A stretch of 20,655 nucleotides of DNA from Alphaproteobacteria bacterium. GTDB lineage: Bacteria > Pseudomonadota > Alphaproteobacteria > Rhizobiales > Devosiaceae. The DNA lies in contig JAHJOS010000493.1 of NCBI GenBank assembly GCA_018820005.1, forward strand, positions 1 through 20,655. The letters are read 5' to 3'. Positions 15,006-20,655 of the stretch are shown here, piece after piece (the stretch's first letter is position 1; each line of letters begins with the position of its first letter). A model generated the notes under the pieces. It worked only from the letters and a program-made list of their open reading frames with translations. It was not told the DNA's origin and did no database searches. The position numbers and the translations under genes were made by a program.

Positions 15006-15413
15006 ATGAGCCTTCTGAACATGCCGGTCTTTTCGGCACTGGCCGACAAAATGCGCTGGCATCAGACACGTCAAGGTCTGCTCGCAGAAAATGTCGCCAA
15101 TGCGGAGACGCCAGGCTATCGCGGTCGCGATCTCAAACAATTCGACTTCGCAGAGGCTCAGGGGGCGTTTTCGTCGGCCTCGGTGACGACTTCGGCGACG
15201 CAGCCGATGCATTTTTCGGTGGGCGGGGAAGGCAACTCGGCCTTTTCGGCGCAGCGCATGGCCAATTTCGAGGTGACGCCGGAAGGCAATGGCGTCTCGC
15301 TTGAAGACGAGATGATGAAAGTCACCACCAATATGATGGACTACCAGGCCGCGACCAGCCTGTACCAGAAGTCCGTCAAGATCCTCCGCACAGCGATGGG
15401 CAAGTCAGGCTAG
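15006..15413 (+). CDS. flgB: Flagellar basal body rod protein FlgB
   Basis: FlgB is a proximal rod subunit exported by the flagellar type III system. ATG 15006 (MSLLNMPVFSALADKM) is preferred over the ATG at 14943, because AGGGAA precedes it at 14993-14998 and the 135-residue length fits FlgB (about 135). The earlier ATG would also begin inside the possible CtrA site. Family blocks: HQTRQGLLAENVANAETPGY, then GRDLKQFDF, and near the C terminus NMMDYQAATSLYQKSVKILR. It leads flgB-flgC-fliE-fliQ-fliR-flhB, and the flgC start lies 14 bases after its stop. Confidence 0.96.
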   Translation: MSLLNMPVFSALADKMRWHQTRQGLLAENVANAETPGYRGRDLKQFDFAEAQGAFSSASVTTSATQPMHFSVGGEGNSAFSAQRMANFEVTPEGNGVSLEDEMMKVTTNMMDYQAATSLYQKSVKILRTAMGKSG

Positions 15414-15427
15414 GAGCCTAAACGGCA

Positions 15428-15838
15428 ATGGACTTCAATTCTTCGCTTCGCATCGCTGCCACGGGGCTTCACGCCCAGACCGCGCGGATGCGCATCATCG
15501 CCGAAAACCTGGCCAATGCGGATTCCGCCGGCAAGGCGCCGGGCGATGAGCCCTATCGTCGTCGGATCCCCACCTTCGAAACCAGCTTTGACCCCGATGT
15601 GGGGGGCAAGGTGGTCGATGTGGGCAAGGTTGCCTATGACATGAGCGACTTCACCAGCCGCTACGAGCCCGGCCACCCGGCCGCTGATGCCCGTGGCTAT
15701 GTGCAATATCCCAACGTCAACACGCTGATCGAGACGATGGATATGCGCGAAGCCCAGCGCACCTACGAAGCCAATTTGAACGTCGTCACCGTTACGCGGC
15801 AGATGCTCGGGCGCACGCTCGACATCCTGCGCGGCTGA
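15428..15838 (+). CDS. flgC: Flagellar basal body rod protein FlgC
   Basis: FlgC is the second proximal rod subunit. The 136-residue protein (usual 134) has MDFNSSLRIAATGLHAQTAR, RIIAENLANADSAGKAPGDE and YRRRIPTFE, then the C-terminal block GYVQYPNVNTLIETMDMREA followed by QRTYEANLNVV. All are standard FlgC features. Ribosome site AGGAG (15412-15416) overlaps the flgB stop. Next gene fliE begins 20 bases after its stop. Confidence 0.97.
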   Translation: MDFNSSLRIAATGLHAQTARMRIIAENLANADSAGKAPGDEPYRRRIPTFETSFDPDVGGKVVDVGKVAYDMSDFTSRYEPGHPAADARGYVQYPNVNTLIETMDMREAQRTYEANLNVVTVTRQMLGRTLDILRG

Positions 15839-15858
15839 TCGGGCAGGGAGCCAGAACA

Positions 15859-16194
15859 ATGGCCATCACCACTCCATTCAACGCCGCCGCTGCCGCCTAT
15901 GGCAATGCCAGCCGGCTGATCAACCAGAATGCATCGCCCACCAAGGATCTGCTGGCGTCCGCCGGGCAGAATAGCGGGCCCAATTTCGCCGACATGCTGG
16001 CCAGTCAGGTGCAGGGCGTGGTTGATGCCGGCAAGGTAAGCGACAAGATGTCGATCGACATGGTCAATGGCAAAGCCAATGTGGTCGACATGGTCACCGC
16101 GCTCAGCCAGACCGAAATCGCCATCGAGAGCATGGTAACAGTGCGCGATCGTGTGATCTCAGCCTATGAAGAGATCATGCGGATGCCGATCTAG
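15859..16194 (+). CDS. fliE: Flagellar hook-basal body complex protein FliE
   Basis: FliE joins the MS ring or export gate to the rod. The 111-residue protein (usual 100-110) has a variable N-terminal part and the conserved helical C-terminal part: NFADMLASQVQGVVDAGKVS, then DMVTALSQTEIAIESMVTVR and DRVISAYEEIMRMPI at the end. ATG 15859 is preceded by AGGGAG. It lies between flgC and fliQ; the 48-base gap to fliQ is the largest in this operon. Confidence 0.95.
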   Translation: MAITTPFNAAAAAYGNASRLINQNASPTKDLLASAGQNSGPNFADMLASQVQGVVDAGKVSDKMSIDMVNGKANVVDMVTALSQTEIAIESMVTVRDRVISAYEEIMRMPI

Positions 16195-16242
16195 GCGTAC
16201 AATGGGTGGGCGGCGATTCGTCCGCCTGCCACGGAAACCAGC

Positions 16243-16509
16243 ATGACCGGCGCCGAAGTCCTCGACATTGCCAGAGACGGCATCTGGGTTTTGATCATGG
16301 TATCATTGCCCATGATGCTGGTTGGCCTGATCGTGGGCGTCATCATTGCGCTGTTCCAGGCGCTGACGCAGATCCAGGAACAGACCCTGGTGTTCGTGCC
16401 CAAGATCATTGCCATTTTCGTGACCATGTTGCTGACGTTGCCCTTTCTGGGCGCGACCATGTCCGGCTTTATGAACCGGGTGATCGACATGATCATCGTG
16501 GGTGGCTAG
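16243..16509 (+). CDS. fliQ: Flagellar export gate protein FliQ
   Basis: FliQ wraps the FliPR core of the export gate. The 88-residue protein matches the family length and has two membrane helices: residues 13-37 (GIWVLIMVSLPMMLVGLIVG...) and 54-76 (IIAIFVTMLLTLPFLGATMS...). The signature ALFQALTQIQEQTLVFVPKI lies between them. ATG 16243 follows GGAAA. The fliR start lies two bases beyond its stop. Confidence 0.97.
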   Translation: MTGAEVLDIARDGIWVLIMVSLPMMLVGLIVGVIIALFQALTQIQEQTLVFVPKIIAIFVTMLLTLPFLGATMSGFMNRVIDMIIVGG

Positions 16510-16511
16510 GC

Positions 16512-17279
16512 GTGACCTTCGCGCTGAACTGGCTGCCCAATACTGCATTCATCTACATGCTGCTGTTCGCGCGCATCGGGGCGATCTTGATGCTGATGCC
16601 GGCGCTGGGCGAGAACATGATCCCGGCACGGATGCGGTTGAGTTTTGCGCTGGCCTTCACCCTGGTGGTCTATCCGCTGCTGGCCGACAAGCTCCCTACC
16701 ATGCCCGAGGACATCATGGGCATTGTCGGGCTGATCTTTCACGAGCTGGCCATCGGCATGATCCTCGGCGCCATTGCGCGCTTGACCGTGATGGCGACGC
16801 AGGTGGCCGGCGCGGTTATTGCGTTTCAAACGGGGCTGTCGAGCGCCATGGCAGCCGATCCAACCCAGACGGGCGTGCAGGGCGCGGTGTTTGGCAGCTT
16901 TCTCAGCTTTCTGGGCATGGTGCTGATCTTTGCCACCGATCTGCACCATATGGCACTGGCGGCGACGTATGACAGCTACATGGCATTTCCGCTCGATGCG
17001 CCCCTGATGTTCAACGATGCGGCCCAACTGGCGCTCAGGACCGTTGCGAGTGCTTTCACCATCGGCATCCAGATGTCGGCGCCGTTCATCGTGTTCGGCC
17101 TGGTGTTCAACCTGGGGGCGGGCATTCTGGCGCGGCTGATGCCGGCCATGCAGGTGTTCTTCGTGCTGATGCCGGCCAATATCCTGGTGGGCCTAGTCCT
17201 ATTCGCCCTGCTGCTGAGCATGATGATGGGATGGTACCTTACCGGCTTTGAGAACCATCTTGCGATGTGGAGGGGTTAG
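16512..17279 (+). CDS. fliR: Flagellar export gate protein FliR
   Basis: FliR is the third core export-gate subunit. GTG 16512 gives 255 residues (E. coli 261), beginning MTFALNWLPNTAFIYMLLFA. The frame is open back to 16206, but that part overlaps fliQ and is not FliR-like. Several membrane helices are visible, with ARIGAILMLMPALGENMIPA and RMRLSFALAFTLVVYPLLAD near the N terminus, VAGAVIAFQTGLSSAMAADP in the middle and a hydrophobic C terminus (FFVLMPANILVGLVLFALLL). Two bases separate it from fliQ and three from flhB, so all three are translated as a block. Confidence 0.95.
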   Translation: MTFALNWLPNTAFIYMLLFARIGAILMLMPALGENMIPARMRLSFALAFTLVVYPLLADKLPTMPEDIMGIVGLIFHELAIGMILGAIARLTVMATQVAGAVIAFQTGLSSAMAADPTQTGVQGAVFGSFLSFLGMVLIFATDLHHMALAATYDSYMAFPLDAPLMFNDAAQLALRTVASAFTIGIQMSAPFIVFGLVFNLGAGILARLMPAMQVFFVLMPANILVGLVLFALLLSMMMGWYLTGFENHLAMWRG

Positions 17280-17282
17280 TCG

Positions 17283-18365
17283 ATGTCATCTGACGCACCC
17301 GACCAGGAATCCAAAACAGAAGACCCTTCGCAAAAAAAGCTCGAGGATGCTCACGCAAAGGGCGACGTCGCCAAGAGCCAGGAGGTTGTTACCTGGTTCA
17401 TGCTGCTCGGATCGGCCGCGATATTTGCGACCATGGCCCCGGGCACGGCGGCATCGCTTTCGGGCACGCTGCGGCTGCTGATGGCCAATGCTGATCAGTT
17501 TGAGCTGGGCGGGGCCAGCTTTGGCACGTTCTTCAACAATCTGGCGCTGGCGCTGCTGGGCACGGTGCTGATCCCGCTGGTCGTGCTGTCGTTCTGCGCC
17601 GTCGCTGCCAATCTGCTGCAGCATCGGCCGCTGTTTTCGGCGGAGTCGATCAAGCCGAAATTCTCCAAGATCTCGCCCCTGGCCGGGGCAAAGCGGCTGT
17701 TTTCGACCGAGTCCCTGGTCAATTTCATCAAGGGTCTGCTCAAGATATCGGTCGTTGGCATCGTGGTGGTGATGACTGTGTGGCCCGAGCAGGACCGGCT
17801 CGACACCATGATGACCGCCGACCCGCTGATCATCCTCGCCGATTTCCAGGAGCTGGGGACCAAGATCTTTGTGTCGACCCTGATCGTGGTCACCCTGATT
17901 GCCTTTGCCGACTACGTCTATGTCCGCCAGAAATGGTGGAAGAAGCAGATGATGACGCTGCAGGAGACCAAGGACGAGTACAAGCAGATGGAGGGCGACC
18001 CCCATGTCAAGGGCAAGCTGCGCCAATTGCGCCAGGAGCGGTCGCGCAAGCGCATGATGGCCGCCGTGCCCGACGCCACCGTGGTCATCACCAACCCTAC
18101 CCACTATGCGGTGGCACTGAAATACGACAAGGCAATGGGCGCGCCCAAATGCGTGGCCAAGGGTGCTGACGCAGTGGCGCTGCGCATCCGCGAGATGGCC
18201 AAAAAGCATGACGTTCCCATCGTGGAAAACCCGCCGCTGGCGCGTGCGCTGTTCGCCAGCGTCGAAATCGACGAAACCATCCCCGGCGAGCACTTCAAGG
18301 CAGTCGCCGAGGTGATTGGCTTCGTGATGCGCCTCAAGCGGGGCGCGGGCTGGAAATCGAGCTAG
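17283..18365 (+). CDS. flhB: Flagellar export switch protein FlhB
   Basis: FlhB controls the switch in export substrate from rod/hook to filament proteins. The 360-residue protein has the N-terminal signature KTEDPSQKKLEDAHAKGDVA and four membrane segments (about 35-57, 84-110, 148-168, 193-214). Its cytoplasmic domain carries the self-cleavage motif NPTH at 271-274, close to the E. coli position. VAKGADAVALRIREMAKKHD and VENPPLARALF follow. Ribosome site GGAGGGG (17270-17276) lies at the end of fliR. It is the last gene of the operon and shares a CTAG stop site with the convergent PACE gene. In Caulobacter, as I recall, flhB is followed by cckA; here three small genes intervene. Confidence 0.97.
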   Translation: MSSDAPDQESKTEDPSQKKLEDAHAKGDVAKSQEVVTWFMLLGSAAIFATMAPGTAASLSGTLRLLMANADQFELGGASFGTFFNNLALALLGTVLIPLVVLSFCAVAANLLQHRPLFSAESIKPKFSKISPLAGAKRLFSTESLVNFIKGLLKISVVGIVVVMTVWPEQDRLDTMMTADPLIILADFQELGTKIFVSTLIVVTLIAFADYVYVRQKWWKKQMMTLQETKDEYKQMEGDPHVKGKLRQLRQERSRKRMMAAVPDATVVITNPTHYAVALKYDKAMGAPKCVAKGADAVALRIREMAKKHDVPIVENPPLARALFASVEIDETIPGEHFKAVAEVIGFVMRLKRGAGWKSS

Positions 18366-18805
18366 CTTGCCGGGCGTTCGCGCGGGTCGGCATCGGCGAG
18401 CGCAGGAAAGATCCGGTCGTAGGCCAGATTGAAGCCGAAGGCGTAGACCATGTAAAACAGCGCGAAGGCGATATCCATGAACAGCGCCTGCCACAGGCTG
18501 ATCCCCAGATACCAGGCGATCAGCGGCATGAGCATCAGCACCAGGCCAAGTTCAAAGAGAACTGCATGGACGATGCGGTCTGGCAGGGACTTTTTTGTGG
18601 CGCCTCGCAGGCGCAGCAGCAGACGGTCGAAGCCATAGTTATAGACATAGTTCCAGCCCATGGCGACGAGCGAGCTGACCAGGCTAATCACCCCGATATC
18701 GTGCAAGGGCATGGAAAACGTCAGGGCGCCCAGCGGGGTGATCAGGGCAAGGCCGATGATTTCAAAGGCAAGGGTGTGGCGAATGCGGTCGCGCGTGGTG
18801 CGCAT
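18362..18805 (-). CDS. PACE-family multidrug efflux protein (two BTP domains)
   Basis: PACE proteins are small inner-membrane proton-coupled exporters of biocides such as chlorhexidine, or of polyamines (AceI type). The 147-residue product has four membrane helices in two repeated pairs. The motifs are H10...FE15 in helix 1, GWNYVYNYGFDR ending the first pair, RIVHAVLFELGLVLMLMPLI in helix 3, and MVYAFGFNLAYDR ending the second pair. With ATG at 18805, supported by GGGAG six bases upstream on the minus strand, the essential acidic residue falls at Glu15, the same number as in AceI. The longer frame to 18847 is therefore unlikely. It is convergent with flhB (4-base overlap) and divergent from the GFA gene. 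It looks like an insertion in the flhB-cckA neighbourhood. Confidence 0.9.
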   Translation of the reverse strand: MRTTRDRIRHTLAFEIIGLALITPLGALTFSMPLHDIGVISLVSSLVAMGWNYVYNYGFDRLLLRLRGATKKSLPDRIVHAVLFELGLVLMLMPLIAWYLGISLWQALFMDIAFALFYMVYAFGFNLAYDRIFPALADADPRERPAS

Positions 18806-18977
18806 GGGTAGCTCCCGATAAAGAACCGGGACGTCCCGATGCTGCATGCCCGATGTTGGGGGGAGGTCGTCCTCACGCCGGTCTCATATCGTTGAAATCC
18901 GCGAAAAAATCAAGCAGGGTCCCCCCCGGGGCGCTGCGCCGAGGGGCGACCTGCGCGAAACGGCAAGGGGGGAGCCC

Positions 18978-19358
18978 ATGCACGAGGGATCATGCCTGTG
19001 TGGCGCGGTGCGGTTTACCGTCGAGGGCGCATTGCCCGAGGCATCGGCCTGCCACTGCAGCAAATGCCGCAAGCATACCGGCCATTATGAAGCCGGGGTG
19101 GATGTGCCGCGCAGTGCGGTGACCATCACCGGCGACGACAAGGTGAGCTGGTTTTTCTCGTCGGAAAAGGTGCGGCGGGGGTTCTGTTCGGTGTGCGGCT
19201 CGTCACTGTTTTTTGACCCGGTGCATCTGGACTGGATCGGGCTGATGTTGGGCAGCTTCGATACGCCGACGCAGACGCGCATTGGCCTGCATATCTTTGT
19301 AGCCGACAAGGGCGACTATTATGAGATCACCGATGGCATGCCGCAGAACCAGCAGTGA
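18978..19358 (+). CDS. GFA family protein (CENP-V/GFA zinc domain)
   Basis: The GFA family is named for glutathione-dependent formaldehyde-activating enzyme; most members have no proven activity. ATG 18978 follows AAGGGGGGAG, giving 126 residues; the in-frame extension to 18846 is Arg/Pro-rich and looks non-coding. Zinc ligands are visible: C6 and C8 (CLCGAVRF), C25, C27 and C30 (CHCSKC), and C70 and C73 (FCSVCGSSLFF). This is the complete seven-cysteine pattern of the family. It lies nine bases before the DUF1284 gene, so the two are likely co-transcribed. Substrate unknown. Confidence 0.9.
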   Translation: MHEGSCLCGAVRFTVEGALPEASACHCSKCRKHTGHYEAGVDVPRSAVTITGDDKVSWFFSSEKVRRGFCSVCGSSLFFDPVHLDWIGLMLGSFDTPTQTRIGLHIFVADKGDYYEITDGMPQNQQ

Positions 19359-19367
19359 GGCAAAGCC

Positions 19368-19817
19368 ATGACGGTTCATTTGCGTCCCCATCATCTGCTG
19401 TGCCTGCTGACCTATGTAGGGAAGGGCTACACGCCCGGGTTCGTTGCCAATTACAATGTCATTGCGCGGCGCCTGTCGCAGGGCGAAGATATCGTGATTG
19501 TGGCTGGGCCCGACGATATCTGCAAACCCCTGCTGGCCGAGGCCGAACAACACTGCTGGAATGACAGCGTGACCGAGCGTGATCGCCTTGCGGCGCGGGA
19601 CGTGGCGACATTGCTGGGGGGGACGGCGACCATCGCAACCGGGACGAAACTGGTGCTTGATCAAGGCGTGCTGGCCCAGTTGCGGCTGGGGTTCGCCGCC
19701 GGCGACATCCGCACAGCCTGTGGTGGTTGCGAATGGTCCGGGCTGTGCAGTGCCGTGGCATCGGGTGGCTTTGATGGGGCACTGGTCGGGACAGGCAAGC
19801 AGGTTGGCCTGCCTTGA
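19368..19817 (+). CDS. DUF1284 domain protein, possible iron-sulfur protein
   Basis: The 149-residue protein matches the DUF1284 pattern: LRPHHLLCLLTYVGKGYTPG at the start, IVIVAGPDDICKP in the middle, then HCWNDSVTERD. Conserved cysteines lie in HLLC (residue 12), DDIC, HC and the terminal cluster ACGGCEWSGLC. The family has been suggested to bind an iron-sulfur cluster; its function is unknown. ATG 19368 is preceded by GAGG overlapping the GFA stop. The last 20 residues are probably variable. The next gene, cckA, follows after 164 bases. Confidence 0.88.
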   Translation: MTVHLRPHHLLCLLTYVGKGYTPGFVANYNVIARRLSQGEDIVIVAGPDDICKPLLAEAEQHCWNDSVTERDRLAARDVATLLGGTATIATGTKLVLDQGVLAQLRLGFAAGDIRTACGGCEWSGLCSAVASGGFDGALVGTGKQVGLP

Positions 19818-19981
19818 CGGCCAAGGGAGCGGTCTGGCATGGCCCCGCTTGGGAAAGTTATGCCGTTCTGGCCGGTGGAATGTTGAAAACACGGTTCTGT
19901 CTCCCTTAGGGGGAGGGCATTTGCTAGACCTTGATGGAGCGCCTGATTCGGCCGACTCATTGCTAGGGAGCAGATAGACAG
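19818..19981 (+). promoter_or_regulatory. Probable promoter region of cckA
   Basis: This 164-base gap has no gene. No TTAA-N7-TTAA site is visible. Two GANTC sequences (GATTC 19945-19949, GACTC 19954-19958) lie within 37 bases of the cckA start, the type of site methylated by CcrM in alphaproteobacteria. AGGGAG at 19965-19970 is the likely ribosome site. I see no convincing -35/-10 pair. Confidence 0.4.
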
Positions 19982-20655
19982 ATGGCAACGACGCCGCACG
20001 GCGAGACCAGCTACCCTGATCCCCTTGTGTCGAGCAGCCGCGGCAGTGCCGGGCTGTGGCGCGTTGTGCTGCTTGGCCTGGTGCTGGTGGCGATCGCGGT
20101 TGTCCTGACTCTTTTCGGCGAAAAAATCCCGGTCGATGTGGTGCTGACCTTTGTCGGCGTGCTGGCGGTGGTGGGTGTGTTCTGCCTGTTTGGCCTGGCG
20201 GCGGGGCTGTTCCGCTTCGCCAATGGCGAGGAACGCCGCACGATTTCCAATGCCATGGTCGACAGCCTGCCGTTTGGCGCGGTGGTATCAGATCGCGATG
20301 GCAAGATTTCCTACGTCAACGCCCAGTACAGCAGCTTTGCCGGGGCCGTGACCAATGGCGTGCCGGTTGGCGTGCCGCGGCTGTTTGCCGGCCAGGCCGA
20401 CGCCAGCGAGGCGATCTACCGTCTGTCGCGTTCGGGCAAGGACGGGCGGGCCGCCGTTGAGGATATTCGCATTCTCGGCGGCCTGGGCGGCTCGCAGGCC
20501 GACAGCAACCGCGCATTCTGGTATCGCGTCGGGGTGCGGCCGTTGCCGGAGTCCGATGAGGCCAATAAACCGCTGGTGATGTGGTCGGTCGAAGACATCA
20601 CGCGCGACCGCGACAGCAATGAGAGCGCGTTCCGCGACCTGCAGCGCGCCATCGA
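19982..20655 (+). CDS. cckA: Cell-cycle hybrid histidine kinase CckA, N-terminal part
   Basis: The frame is open from ATG 19982 to the window end (224 codons visible). CckA phosphorylates ChpT, which passes phosphate to CtrA and CpdR, setting cell-cycle and flagellar gene timing. Two membrane helices lie at about 25-45 and 52-77. A PAS domain follows (RRTISNAMVDSLPFGAVVSD, then KISYVNAQYSSFAG), then FWYRVGVRPLPESDE and LVMWSVEDITRDRDSNESAF followed by RDLQRAID. The last stretch, leading into the second PAS domain, is highly characteristic of rhizobial-type CckA as I know it. The kinase core and receiver domain lie beyond the window, so the family call rests on the N-terminal third. Its position downstream of fliQ-fliR-flhB agrees with Caulobacter. 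Confidence 0.85.
   Translation, partial: MATTPHGETSYPDPLVSSSRGSAGLWRVVLLGLVLVAIAVVLTLFGEKIPVDVVLTFVGVLAVVGVFCLFGLAAGLFRFANGEERRTISNAMVDSLPFGAVVSDRDGKISYVNAQYSSFAGAVTNGVPVGVPRLFAGQADASEAIYRLSRSGKDGRAAVEDIRILGGLGGSQADSNRAFWYRVGVRPLPESDEANKPLVMWSVEDITRDRDSNESAFRDLQRAI

Noticed and set aside
16206..16511. N-terminal extension of fliR
   Set aside because: It overlaps fliQ in another frame with a His/Asp/Arg-rich product; the GTG at 16512 gives a normal FliR.
17286..18494. 402-codon minus-strand open frame opposite flhB
   Set aside because: His/Gln/Arg-rich shadow of flhB; flhB has all its family motifs.
18846..18977. N-terminal extension of the GFA protein
   Set aside because: Arg/Gly/Pro-rich, not family-like; a strong ribosome site precedes ATG 18978.
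19823..19856. Possible hairpin after the DUF1284 gene (CCAAG...CTTGG)
   Set aside because: The stem is interrupted by a 4-base bulge and has no T run; too weak to call a terminator.

Overview
The window comes from a GC-rich alphaproteobacterium. The flagellar protein types, a CckA-like cell-cycle kinase, the DUF6468 and MotE-type accessory proteins, and possible CtrA and sigma-54 signals all point to Hyphomicrobiales or a near relative; a Devosia-like organism is a guess from general appearance. Most of it (about 3.1-18.4 kb) is one flagellar locus. It encodes distal-rod and ring parts, the switch protein FliM, export-gate proteins, proximal-rod parts and stator-associated proteins.

Layout. 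(1) 1-3000 is an accessory segment. It starts with the 3' end of an IS91-type Y2 transposase and its non-coding tail, which has an ori-like terminus near 882-895. Two unrecognised genes of different base composition follow (984-1673 and 1910-2785), then a gene-poor stretch ending in a hairpin that fits a terminator for the leftward flagellar operon. (2) 3127-6383 is the leftward operon flgF-flgG-flgA-flgH. (3) 6384-6667 is a divergent control region. (4) 6668-9922 is the tightly overlapping rightward operon fliL-fliM-DUF6468-motE. After a 137-base gap with its own possible CtrA site comes a 1112-codon gene for a large exported protein: beta-rich front half, helical-repeat back half, no name I can give. 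(5) 13395-14829 is leftward fliO-fliP, convergent with the 1112-codon gene. (6) 14830-15005 is a second divergent control region with a perfectly symmetric CtrA-type site. (7) 15006-18365 is the rightward operon flgB-flgC-fliE-fliQ-fliR-flhB. (8) Next come a leftward PACE-family efflux gene, a rightward pair (GFA-family protein, DUF1284 protein) and the 5' part of cckA, which runs off the window.

How it fits together. CckA heads the phosphorelay that controls CtrA in alphaproteobacteria, and CtrA drives early flagellar genes in Caulobacter. TTAA-N7-TTAA or GTAA-N7-TTAA sites lie upstream of three transcription units here (fliL, the 1112-codon gene, and flgB/fliO). A sigma-54-like -24/-12 element faces flgF, with a GGCAA dyad at enhancer distance. 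The window therefore reads as a cell-cycle-wired flagellar locus resembling the Caulobacter arrangement. The best candidate for something little described is the 1112-residue protein beside motE, possibly a stator- or motor-associated periplasmic factor. That role is inference from position, export signal and shared promoter motif only. I saw no tRNA, rRNA or CRISPR array.
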